Origin: DATHTS01 sp041940425
Lineage (GTDB): Bacteria > Acidobacteriota > Blastocatellia > Pyrinomonadales > Pyrinomonadaceae
Assembly (NCBI GenBank): GCA_041940425.1
Contig: JBGTSF010000017.1
Location: 5,640-69,639 of the forward strand
Direction: 5' to 3'
Length of the DNA stretch: 64,000 nt
Shown here: piece by piece, positions 1 to 6,942 of the stretch
Numbering within the stretch: position 1 is the first letter of the stretch
How the letters are laid out: each line of letters opens with the position of its first letter
Made by a program: the position numbers and the translations under genes
The notes under the pieces: generated by a model
Databases searched by the model: none
Seen by the model: only the letters and a program-made list of their open reading frames with translations
Told to the model about the DNA's origin: nothing

Positions 1-192
1 TAGCGAAAGGCGCGGGTCTTTTTCGATCAGATCGGACAGGAGCATTTTCGCCAGATCGGGTTCGGGTTGGCGGATTTTCATCACGTAATCCACGACCTTG
101 ACTGCCTCGACGCGACCGCCGAAAGACTCTAAAAGTTCAATCGTTTCGGTGATTAGCAAAGCGTCTGAAATTAGGTTACGATACGGAGGCAT
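1..192 (-). CDS. Partial hypothetical protein (N-terminal 64 residues)
   Basis: The reverse strand is open from an ATG at 192-190 to the window edge and gives 64 residues starting MPPYRNLISD. Visible text is helical and amphipathic (ALLITETIELLESFGGRVEA, then VVDYVMKIRQPEPDLAKMLL), like the start of an all-alpha protein. No family is recognised from this fragment. It lies divergent from the NTF2-like gene at 255, leaving about 60 bp for both promoters. The reading frame and start are supported only by the open frame and protein-like composition; the rest of the gene is outside the window. Confidence 0.55.
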   Translation of the reverse strand, partial: MPPYRNLISDALLITETIELLESFGGRVEAVKVVDYVMKIRQPEPDLAKMLLSDLIEKDPRLSL

Positions 193-254
193 CCGGTTTT
201 TATTTTAACGGTAAAAACGAAAACCGCAAATCTAAGAACGGTAAGTTTTAGAAA

Positions 255-596
255 ATGAGAGAGGAAAATATCAAAATAGTGGAAAGCTATATCGAGGCGA
301 TCGGGCGGAAAGACCTGTCGTTTGAAATGGTCGCCGACGATATTTATTTCGAAGACCCGATGACCGTCAAAAACCAGGGCGCGGAAAATCTGCGCGGATT
401 TCTGAAAGGTTTTCTTCCGGCAATCAGAAGCGTCAGAATTTTCGAACATATCTGCGACGGCGACCGCGTCGTAACGCATTGGGAAATTGACGGCGTGTTC
501 GGCGCGATCCAGGTGTTGGAAAAATTCAAAATCGAAAACGGCAAGATTACCGAAGCCGTCGCCTTTTTCGATCCAAGACCGGTTTTGGGAAGTTAA
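255..596 (+). CDS. SnoaL/NTF2-like domain protein
   Basis: The 113-residue product has the length and layout of the SnoaL-like NTF2 fold: an N-terminal helix (REENIKIVESYIEAIGRKD), a short FEMVADDIYFEDPM segment, then alternating strands ending in EVAFFDPRPVLG-like text. Members act as small polyketide cyclases, isomerases or ligand binders, so the substrate cannot be predicted here. There is no signal peptide, so it should be cytoplasmic. The stop codon is followed at once by a 26-bp perfect inverted repeat that separates it from pyrE. Confidence 0.7.
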   Translation: MREENIKIVESYIEAIGRKDLSFEMVADDIYFEDPMTVKNQGAENLRGFLKGFLPAIRSVRIFEHICDGDRVVTHWEIDGVFGAIQVLEKFKIENGKITEAVAFFDPRPVLGS

Positions 597-660
597 GAGT
601 TTGGAGAGTTTATAGAGTTTTGAGAGTTAAAAACCAAAACTCTATAAACTCTCCAAACTC
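597..660. repeat. 26-bp perfect inverted repeat built of nonamers
   Basis: Arms at 597-622 and 635-660 are exact reverse complements with a 12-nt loop. The right arm runs on as tandem nonamers (AAACTCTAT-like) up to the pyrE start at 671. It can form a strong hairpin but lacks a following T-run, so it is not a classical terminator. It belongs to the set of gene-boundary repeats seen all over this window. Confidence 0.85.
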
Positions 661-670
661 TATAAACTCT

Positions 671-1258
671 ATGAACTCAAACGAAAAGATTTTAGAACAA
701 TTCCGAAATTCCGATGCTCTGCTCGACGGGCATTTTATTCTTTCGAGCGGTCTGCACAGTCCGCAATATCTGCAATGCGCGCTCGCTTTGCAGTATCCGC
801 CGGACGCGGCAAAATTCGCGCGGGCAATTGCCGAAAAACTTGCCGCCGAAACTTTTGACACGGTCGCCTCTCCGGCGATCGGCGGTCTCGTCATCGGCTA
901 CGAAACCGCCAAAGCGTTAAATGTTCGTTTCATTTGGACGGAACGGCAGGACGGCGCGATGACCTTGCGGCGCGGTTTTTCGGTCAAAGAAGGCGAACGG
1001 ATTTTGGTTGTCGAAGACGTTATCACGACCGGCGGTTCGACGCGCGAATGTATCGAAGCACTCGAAAAGGAAGGCGCAAAAGTCATCGCGGCGGCTTCGA
1101 TCATTGACCGATCAGGCGGCGCGGCGGATGTCGGCGTTCCGCGCATCGCGCTCGCCACGCTCGAAGTTCCCGTTTACACGCCCGAAGACTGCCCGATGTG
1201 TCATCGCGGCATCGAAGCCGTTAAACCCGGCAGCCGAAACAAGCCGAAAAACGTATGA
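671..1258 (+). CDS. pyrE: Orotate phosphoribosyltransferase
   Basis: PyrE joins orotate and PRPP to give OMP in de novo pyrimidine synthesis. The 195-residue product has the PRPP-binding motif VVEDVITTGGST (about residues 112-123), the loop containing GLHSPQY near the N terminus, and the C-terminal CPMCHRG segment typical of one bacterial PyrE subtype. An in-frame ATG at 620 would add 17 residues (rich in N, S and I) encoded by the inverted repeat. I prefer the ATG at 671, which gives the family's normal N terminus (MNSNEKILEQF). The stop overlaps the ATG of the next gene (ATGA at 1255), suggesting translational coupling. Confidence 0.93.
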   Translation: MNSNEKILEQFRNSDALLDGHFILSSGLHSPQYLQCALALQYPPDAAKFARAIAEKLAAETFDTVASPAIGGLVIGYETAKALNVRFIWTERQDGAMTLRRGFSVKEGERILVVEDVITTGGSTRECIEALEKEGAKVIAAASIIDRSGGAADVGVPRIALATLEVPVYTPEDCPMCHRGIEAVKPGSRNKPKNV

Positions 1259-1719
1259 AAATATCAAAAGAAGTCGAACAGTTCTGGAAGAATTTTTGTC
1301 AGGCTCATCCCGAGATCAAACCGGAAACCGCTTTTCAAGTCTGGTATTTCGGTCTCGGACGCGAAGACGCGCGCGAGCTTTGTGATCTCGTTTTACAGGG
1401 GAAAAAGACGGCGACGGCTTCGCTTGTCTGGGAATACGAAAATAAACCTGAAGACGCGCCCGTTTTAAATGGTTTGAGCGTCGTTACGGATTTTGACGGA
1501 AATCCGCAGTGCGTCGTGCAAACCACGGAGATTCGCATCTTGCCGTTTAACGAGGTTGACGCTGAATTTGCGTTTGAAGAGGGCGAAGGCGATCAAAGCC
1601 TCGATTACTGGCGCGAGGTGCATTGGGATTATTTTTCGAGAAGATGCGCCGCGCTCGGCAGAGAGCCGGACATGGAAATGCCCGTCAACTGCGAAAGATT
1701 CAAATTGCTTTATCCCTAA
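1255..1719 (+). CDS. ASCH domain-containing protein
   Basis: The 154-residue product matches the ASCH (ASC-1 homology) fold in its bacterial stand-alone form. It has an N-terminal helix with FWKNFCQAHPE, then the GKKTATASLVWEY segment that is the hallmark of the family, GLSVVTDFDGNPQCVVQTTEI strands, and the EGEGDQSLDYWREVHWDYF region. ASCH proteins bind RNA or modified nucleosides, and some hydrolyse N4-acetylcytidine, but the role of this one is not certain. Its start overlaps the pyrE stop by 4 bp, and truA follows after 6 bp, so pyrE, this gene and truA look like one operon. Confidence 0.85.
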   Translation: MKISKEVEQFWKNFCQAHPEIKPETAFQVWYFGLGREDARELCDLVLQGKKTATASLVWEYENKPEDAPVLNGLSVVTDFDGNPQCVVQTTEIRILPFNEVDAEFAFEEGEGDQSLDYWREVHWDYFSRRCAALGREPDMEMPVNCERFKLLYP

Positions 1720-1725
1720 AGACCG

Positions 1726-2478
1726 ATGAATTACAAACTTCTCATACAATACGACGGCACGGATTTTCACGGCTGGCAGGTGCAGGGCAGCGAACGCACC
1801 GTGCAGGGCGAATTCCAGCGTGTTCTTTCTCTGCTCGAAGGCGCGGATGTTCCGGTTGCGGGTTCGGGCAGAACCGACGCGGGAGTTCACGCCGAAGGTC
1901 AGACGGCGAGCCTCAAACTCGAAAAATCCTTCACGCCGGAAAAACTGCGCGGCGCGATCAACGGCAATTTATGGCGCGACGTGCGCGTTCTGTCGGTCGA
2001 AAAAATGCCGGACGATTTTCACGCTCGTTTTTCCGCCAAAGGCAAAACCTATGTTTACAGGATAATAAACGCGCCCGTCGTTTCGCCTTTCTGGGTGCGC
2101 TACGCGCATCACGAACCGCGCCCGCTCGACGTTTCGCGGATTAGAGAAGCGTCGAGATTCTTCTTAGGCGAACACGATTGGACGGCGTTTTCGTCAGCCA
2201 ACTCGGACAGCGAAAACAAAGTCCGCACGATCACGGATTTTTCGGTTGAATCGGTCTGGGACGCGCGCTCGAATTCTTCGATCATCGAATTTCGTATTAC
2301 GGGAAACGGCTTTCTGCGCTATATGGTGCGCTCGATCGCCGGCACTTTGCTGGAAGTCGGGCGCGGCGAAAAAGATTTTGATACAATTCAGACGGCGATC
2401 GTCACGGGCGAAAGAGATTTAGCCGGAATCACCGCGCCCGCACATGGTCTGACGTTGGTGAAAGTTTTTTACGAATAA
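1726..2478 (+). CDS. truA: tRNA pseudouridine(38-40) synthase TruA
   Basis: TruA converts uridines 38-40 of the tRNA anticodon stem-loop to pseudouridine. The 250-residue product has the usual family length, opens with NYKLLIQYDGTDFHGWQVQ, and carries the catalytic motif SGRTDAGVHA with Asp51 as nucleophile. The second-half motif GNGFLRYMVRSIAGTLLEVGRG is also present. It sits 6 bp after the ASCH gene and 3 bp before the DUF952 gene, consistent with a single transcript. Start choice follows the canonical N terminus. Confidence 0.95.
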   Translation: MNYKLLIQYDGTDFHGWQVQGSERTVQGEFQRVLSLLEGADVPVAGSGRTDAGVHAEGQTASLKLEKSFTPEKLRGAINGNLWRDVRVLSVEKMPDDFHARFSAKGKTYVYRIINAPVVSPFWVRYAHHEPRPLDVSRIREASRFFLGEHDWTAFSSANSDSENKVRTITDFSVESVWDARSNSSIIEFRITGNGFLRYMVRSIAGTLLEVGRGEKDFDTIQTAIVTGERDLAGITAPAHGLTLVKVFYE

Positions 2479-2481
2479 TTT

Positions 2482-2790
2482 ATGCCGATCTATCACATCG
2501 TTTTGCCCGAAGTTTGGGAACAATTTGCGGATAAAGAATTTTACGAAGCCGAAAGTCTGCGGTCGGAAGGCTTTATTCATTGCAGTTTTGCCGAACAGCT
2601 CGAAGCGGTTTTGGAAAGATATTACAAAGGTTTAGACAAAGTTTTGATCTTAGAGATCGAGCCGGAAAAATTAACTTCAAAGCTTATCAAAGAGCCTTCG
2701 ACAAACAACGAGATTTATCCGCATATTTACGGCAAAATAAACCGCGACGCGATTGTCGGAATTGAGGAAAAAATATTAGCCAACAGATAA
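2482..2790 (+). CDS. DUF952 family protein
   Basis: This 102-residue protein fits DUF952: it begins IYHIVLPEVWEQF, has the family's EGFIHCSFAEQL block (residues about 30-41) and ends with a PHIYGKINRDAI segment. Members are small cytoplasmic proteins with a glutathione-S-transferase-like or ADP-ribosyltransferase-like fold and no settled biochemical role. It follows truA after three bases, so it is probably the last gene of the pyrE operon. The next gene, uppS, starts 58 bp later behind a short repeat. Confidence 0.8.
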   Translation: MPIYHIVLPEVWEQFADKEFYEAESLRSEGFIHCSFAEQLEAVLERYYKGLDKVLILEIEPEKLTSKLIKEPSTNNEIYPHIYGKINRDAIVGIEEKILANR

Positions 2791-2802
2791 AAACAATAAA
2801 TA

Positions 2803-2833
2803 ATCTGTGTTCATCCGTGTTTATCTGTGGACA
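2803..2833. repeat. Short imperfect tandem repeat before uppS
   Basis: Three imperfect 9-10 bp units of the type CTGTGTTCATC / CCGTGTTTATC / CTGTGG lie between the DUF952 gene and uppS. It is a one-sided member of the boundary-repeat set. Confidence 0.5.
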
Positions 2834-2848
2834 AATAATTTCTGAAAA

Positions 2849-3643
2849 ATGCACGAAAATTTCTCAAAAGTTATCAAACCGAAATCCGAAGAAGCCGAAC
2901 TGCTCGCGCAGATTGATCCGTCGCGTCTGCCCGAACATATCGCCGTGATTATGGACGGCAACGGGCGCTGGGCGAAAAAGCGCGGCAAACCGAGAATTTT
3001 CGGTCATCGTGAAGGCGCGGAATCGGTGCGTTCGATTCTCGACACCTGCGCGAGATTGCAGATCAAAGCCGTAACGCTTTACGCCTTTTCGACCGAAAAC
3101 TGGGAACGTCCCGAGGATGAAGTTTCGGGCTTGATGCAGATGCTCAAAATTTATCTGAAAAAGGAATTGAATACGGTTCATAAAAACAACATTCGCTTTC
3201 AGGCAATCGGGAAAATCGAAGGTTTATCAGCCGATATTCAAAAACAAATCCGCGCCGCCGAAGAAAAAACGAAAAATAATACGGGAACGGTTTTGAGCGT
3301 CGCGCTCAATTACGGCGGACGCGCCGAGATCGCCGAAGCCGCCAAACGCGCCGCGCAAAAGATTCTGGAAAACGGGCGGTCAATCGAAGATTTAAACGAA
3401 ACGGACATCGAAGAAAATCTTTATACAAAGGGCTTGCCCGAAGTTGATCTGCTGATCCGCACGAGCGGCGAATTTCGCATCTCGAATTTCCTCTTGTGGC
3501 AATTAGCCTATAGCGAGATTTATGTAACCCCGACGCTTTTTCCCGATTTTCGACGCGCTGAAATCTTTAAAGCGATCTTAGATTTTCAAAAACGCGAACG
3601 GCGTTTTGGCGGTGTTACGACATCAAACGAAAATAAAGGTTGA
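2849..3643 (+). CDS. uppS: Isoprenyl transferase (undecaprenyl diphosphate synthase)
   Basis: UppS condenses isopentenyl diphosphate units onto farnesyl diphosphate to make the lipid carrier for peptidoglycan and O-antigen. In 264 residues it shows the signature IAVIMDGNGRWAKKRG with Asp36 (Mg and diphosphate binding) and Arg40, then GHREGAESV, the FSTENWERP loop, and the C-terminal RTSGEFRISNFLLWQ and YSEIYVTPTLFPDF motifs. The usual text at that last site is RTGGE.R(L/I)SN, so TSGEF is a mild variant. Normally uppS is followed directly by cdsA; here two TIR genes intervene. Confidence 0.94.
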   Translation: MHENFSKVIKPKSEEAELLAQIDPSRLPEHIAVIMDGNGRWAKKRGKPRIFGHREGAESVRSILDTCARLQIKAVTLYAFSTENWERPEDEVSGLMQMLKIYLKKELNTVHKNNIRFQAIGKIEGLSADIQKQIRAAEEKTKNNTGTVLSVALNYGGRAEIAEAAKRAAQKILENGRSIEDLNETDIEENLYTKGLPEVDLLIRTSGEFRISNFLLWQLAYSEIYVTPTLFPDFRRAEIFKAILDFQKRERRFGGVTTSNENKG

Positions 3644-3667
3644 TTTTTCCTTTTATAACTTTAAAAT
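3640..3667 (+). promoter_or_regulatory. Predicted sigma-70-like promoter of the TIR pair
   Basis: TTGATT (3640-3645) and TAAAAT (3662-3667) are separated by 16 bp and overlap the end of uppS. They lie 27 bp before the first TIR gene, which would allow that pair to be expressed on its own. Predicted by eye only. Confidence 0.35.
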
Positions 3668-3693
3668 AAGCATCAAGGATTGGGGTAAAAAAA

Positions 3694-4101
3694 ATGAAAG
3701 TTTTTTTAAGTTATTCGCATAAGGACAGTAAATTGGCGGAACAAATAGCGAAAGAATTATCTAAATTCGATCTGGATGTTTGGAATGCTGAAACAGAAAT
3801 ATTCCCCGGAGATAATTGGGCGGAGAAAGTTTCAGATGCCTTAAAGGATTCCGATGCAATGGTGGTTCTGATCACACCTGATTCACTGGAATCAAAAACT
3901 GTTCAGCGTGAAATCGAATACGCGCTCGGAAACAATTCATATAACAACCGTCTGATACCCGTTCTGGTCGGTTCTGAGGAAACCGTGTCTGAGAAGAGTC
4001 TTCCGTGGGTTTTGCAAAAATTACAAACCGTCCGTTTATCAAAACCGGAGCAATTTAACATACAAGTCGGTCAAATTAACAAAGCGATTCGTGGAGACTG
4101 A
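3694..4101 (+). CDS. TIR domain protein (first of tandem pair)
   Basis: The whole 135-residue product is one TIR domain. It begins with the first strand MKVFLSYSHKDSKLAEQIA, has the VWNAETEIFPGDNW BB-loop region, AMVVLITPDSL, and a Glu73 in SKTVQREIEYAL at the place of the catalytic glutamate of TIR NADases. Bacterial TIR domains hydrolyse NAD or make cyclic ADP-ribose isomers in Thoeris, pAgo and similar immune systems, or act as scaffolds. There is no fused sensor, so the partner is unknown. It is more A+T-rich than uppS and cdsA and looks inserted between them. It is followed after 29 bp by a second TIR gene. Confidence 0.88.
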   Translation: MKVFLSYSHKDSKLAEQIAKELSKFDLDVWNAETEIFPGDNWAEKVSDALKDSDAMVVLITPDSLESKTVQREIEYALGNNSYNNRLIPVLVGSEETVSEKSLPWVLQKLQTVRLSKPEQFNIQVGQINKAIRGD

Positions 4102-4130
4102 AGTAATTATTTTTAAATAATATTCAAATT

Positions 4131-4541
4131 ATGTTGCCACAGGAAATTTTTCTTTCTCATTCCAGTTCCGACAGAGATTTTGCCGACACATTAGCCGATA
4201 CTTTAAGAAATCACGGAATTCCGGTTTGGTATAGTCAAACTAACATTCTCGGCGCACAGCAATGGCAGGATGAAATTGGTGAAGCATTAAACCGATGTGA
4301 TTGGTTCGCTATAATTCTCTCGCCTAACTCGGTCGAATCAATGTGGGTTAAACGAGAATTGATGTTTGCTTTAAATGAAAATAAATTTGCCGATAAGATC
4401 GTTCCGATACTTTATCAGCCGTGTGAATTTAACACGCTTTCCTGGACTCTTTCCTTGTTTCAAATGATTAGATTTTCCGACGATACAGAAAACGGATTTC
4501 GTGAACTTTTAAGAACTTGGGGAATCGGCTACAGAAATTAA
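4131..4541 (+). CDS. TIR domain protein (second of tandem pair)
   Basis: This 136-residue protein is also a single TIR domain. EIFLSHSSSDRDFADTLAD forms strand A, VWYSQTNILGAQQW the BB-loop region, and NSVESMWVKRELMFAL carries Trp72 and Glu76 at the positions of the conserved W and catalytic E. It shares the fold with its neighbour but is clearly diverged, so the pair is not a recent duplication. The two may form a heteromeric filament or enzyme, as tandem TIR proteins can. cdsA starts 3 bp after the stop, so the pair is transcribed into cdsA. Confidence 0.88.
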   Translation: MLPQEIFLSHSSSDRDFADTLADTLRNHGIPVWYSQTNILGAQQWQDEIGEALNRCDWFAIILSPNSVESMWVKRELMFALNENKFADKIVPILYQPCEFNTLSWTLSLFQMIRFSDDTENGFRELLRTWGIGYRN

Positions 4542-4544
4542 CAA

Positions 4545-5396
4545 ATGTCCAGATTATTAACCGCGCTGATTGCGCTTCCGATTTTAATTTTATCAATCAT
4601 TCTGCCGTATCTTTTGCCGCAGTATCCGCAGGCAAACTGGCTGTTCGTTTTGATCGCGGCATTCGCTTTGGGCGCGGGGCTTTTTGAATTTTTTTCGTTT
4701 TCAAAAAAACTCGAACTCAAAGCCGATGCCGCGATTGCTTATATCGGCGCGGCATTTTTCTTTGTCGCGTTTCTTTTCGACGCGCCGCGCAACGCGCCCG
4801 ATCTGCTGATTTTAACCGCCGCGTTCTTTCTGATCCTCGTTTTGATCTCGCAAACTTTCCGTTTTCAAAAAGATTTTACGAAAATGCTGGCAGGTGTCGG
4901 CGTGACGATTTTAGGTGTTTTTTATATCGCGTTCTTAGGCGGTTTTATCATTGCGATGCGGGTCGGCTTTTACGAAACGACCGTTCCGTTTCTTTCGACC
5001 AAACTGCTCGCATTCTTTTTTCTCGTCGGCTTCGGCGCGGACACGGGCGCGTATTATGTCGGAAAAGCCATTGGCAAACATAAACTCGTTCCGAAAGTTT
5101 CGCCCGGAAAAACTTGGGAAGGCGTGTTCGGCGGGCTTGCCCTGAGCGCGGCTTTCGCGGCGATTTCGACCGCGACGTTTTTCCCGGAACTTCCCTATAA
5201 ATTTTCGATTCCGCTCGCGCTCGTCATAAGCGTCGCCGGAATTTTGGGCGATCTGGCGGAAAGCGCGATGAAACGCGGCGCGGGAACGAAAGACGCGGCA
5301 AATATTCTGCCCGGACACGGCGGACTTCTGGACAGATTGGACAGCCTGCTTTTCGGCGCACCGATCCTTTATTACTTCGCCCGCTTTCATTTCTAG
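4545..5396 (+). CDS. cdsA: Phosphatidate cytidylyltransferase
   Basis: CdsA makes CDP-diacylglycerol from phosphatidate and CTP, the branch point of phospholipid synthesis, in the inner membrane. The 283-residue product is highly hydrophobic with about eight membrane segments. It ends in the family signature: SAMKRGAGTKD followed by LPGHGGLLDRLDSL near residues 240-270, containing the metal-binding aspartates. The start three bases after the TIR gene suggests coupling. No dxr or rseP follows, unlike the common uppS-cdsA-dxr order. Confidence 0.93.
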   Translation: MSRLLTALIALPILILSIILPYLLPQYPQANWLFVLIAAFALGAGLFEFFSFSKKLELKADAAIAYIGAAFFFVAFLFDAPRNAPDLLILTAAFFLILVLISQTFRFQKDFTKMLAGVGVTILGVFYIAFLGGFIIAMRVGFYETTVPFLSTKLLAFFFLVGFGADTGAYYVGKAIGKHKLVPKVSPGKTWEGVFGGLALSAAFAAISTATFFPELPYKFSIPLALVISVAGILGDLAESAMKRGAGTKDAANILPGHGGLLDRLDSLLFGAPILYYFARFHF

Positions 5397-5458
5397 AAAA
5401 CAGACACGAAATTTGCTGAAACAACGCTTGACCATAAAGCGTTTTTTTAAGTGAATTT

Positions 5459-6691
5459 ATGCGCCTGAATTCGAAAAATCTTTGGCAAAATCAGGATTTT
5501 CTGAAACTATGGAGCGCGCAGACGATTTCCGTTTTCGGCACGCAGACGGCTTCGCTGGCGTATCCTCTGACGGCAATTCTCGTCCTCGAAGCGTCGTCTG
5601 TTCAGATGGGAATTTTGCGTGCTTCGGCGGCGGTTTCGGCGGTGCTGGTCGGATTTTTCGCGGGCGTGATCGTTGACCGCTTGAGCCGCAAACGTCTTTT
5701 GATCGCTACGGATTTGGGACGCGCTTTTCTCGCCGCTCTGATCCCGCTCGCCGCTTTTAACGGCGTTCTCAAAATCGAACATCTTTTCGTCATCTCGTTT
5801 TTTGCCGGCGCGTTAAATATAACTTCGGAAGTCGCGGGAATGGCTTTTCTGCCGTCGGTCGTCAAAAAGGAAAACCTCGTCGAAGGCAACAGCAAATTCG
5901 CTGCGACCGATTCTGCCGCGGCAATCGCCGGACCGGGACTTTCGGGATTATTGGTGCAAATTCTGACCGCGCCCGTAACGATTTTGATAGACGCGGTTTC
6001 ATTTATTTTCTCCGCCGTTTTTGTCTGGAAAATCAACGCGCCCGAACAGGAAATTCCGGTCGAAAAAAGGCAAAGCGTCCGGTCGGAAATTCGGGAAGGT
6101 TTCGCTTTCGTTTATAAAAACCCGATCTTGCGACCGCTCGCCGAATCAATCGCGCTTCACTTCTTATTTATGCTAGTGATCTCGACGATCTTCACGCTTT
6201 ACGCGATTCGGGAATTAGATTTACAGCCCTTCGCGCTCGGCGTTATTTTCTCGGATTTCGGTTTCGGATTTTTAGCGGGCGCGCTCGTCGTCAAACGCCT
6301 GACGGCGCGTTTCGGGCAAGGAAAAATAATGGTTTATGCAACGCTTCTGAACGCCTTTGCCGCGTTGCTCATCCCGTCGGCAAGCGGCGCGACGGCTATT
6401 TTCGTTTTATTAGCGGCGCATTTTCTGCTCGCGTTCGGAATCCAAATTCACGGTATAAATTTGATGAGCCTGCGCCAATCAATTACGCCCGATCATCTGC
6501 AGGGACGAATGAACGGCACGTTTCGTTTTGTCAATGTTTGTATGATGCTGGTCGGCGCACTCGCCGCCGGATTTTTAGGTGAATTTATCGGTTTACGCGC
6601 CGCGATTTTTATCGGCGCAATCGGAATGTTCGCGCCTTTCTTGCGCTTATTTTTCTCGCCTGTCCGCGATCTTGCCGAGCCGTTGAGCTAA
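5459..6691 (+). CDS. MFS transporter (MFS_3/EntS-like)
   Basis: The 410-residue product has the layout of a 12-TM major facilitator. It opens with NQDFLKLWSAQTISVFGTQ, a pattern typical of the MFS_3/enterobactin-exporter-like group, and has the cytoplasmic loop DRLSRKRLL (motif A) near residue 75. The second half has a loop HLQGRMNGTFRFV typical of the same group. Such proteins export small molecules by proton antiport; the substrate cannot be read from sequence. It stands alone 62 bp after cdsA and has its own terminator-like hairpin downstream. Confidence 0.85.
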   Translation: MRLNSKNLWQNQDFLKLWSAQTISVFGTQTASLAYPLTAILVLEASSVQMGILRASAAVSAVLVGFFAGVIVDRLSRKRLLIATDLGRAFLAALIPLAAFNGVLKIEHLFVISFFAGALNITSEVAGMAFLPSVVKKENLVEGNSKFAATDSAAAIAGPGLSGLLVQILTAPVTILIDAVSFIFSAVFVWKINAPEQEIPVEKRQSVRSEIREGFAFVYKNPILRPLAESIALHFLFMLVISTIFTLYAIRELDLQPFALGVIFSDFGFGFLAGALVVKRLTARFGQGKIMVYATLLNAFAALLIPSASGATAIFVLLAAHFLLAFGIQIHGINLMSLRQSITPDHLQGRMNGTFRFVNVCMMLVGALAAGFLGEFIGLRAAIFIGAIGMFAPFLRLFFSPVRDLAEPLS

Positions 6692-6818
6692 AAATTTTTC
6701 CCGCTCAATTTGCATTTTCACATAACTGTTTTGTATTCTTTTTAAGATTTTATGAACGCGGTTCGATTTAATAACGACGATAATTGACCGGCGCGAGCGC
6801 AAAAAGATTTTAGCGTTC

Positions 6819-6858
6819 CGCCTTTCGTTTGTCGTAAAAATCGAAAGGCGTTTTTTTT
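6819..6858 (+). terminator. Rho-independent terminator
   Basis: The stem CGCCTTTCG (6819-6827) pairs with CGAAAGGCG (6842-6850) and is followed by eight T. It ends the MFS transcript, or a short leader RNA upstream of aspS that includes an 11-codon frame at 6751. Confidence 0.8.
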
Positions 6859-6865
6859 ATGAGCA

Positions 6866-6934
6866 GGGACAAGGGACGAGGGACGAGGGACAAGTAAAGT
6901 TTTCCCCTCATCCCTCATCCCTCATCCCTCATCC
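6866..6934. repeat. Heptanucleotide repeat hairpin before aspS
   Basis: Four GGGACAA/GGGACGA units (6866-6893) face four exact CTCATCC units (6907-6934), giving an imperfect self-complementary structure that ends 8 bp before the aspS ATG. Period 7 is exact on both arms. Confidence 0.85.
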
Positions 6935-6942
6935 CTTAAAAT

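Noticed and set aside
620..670. Longer pyrE start at ATG 620
   Set aside because: It would be encoded by the 26-bp inverted repeat and adds residues absent from the family.
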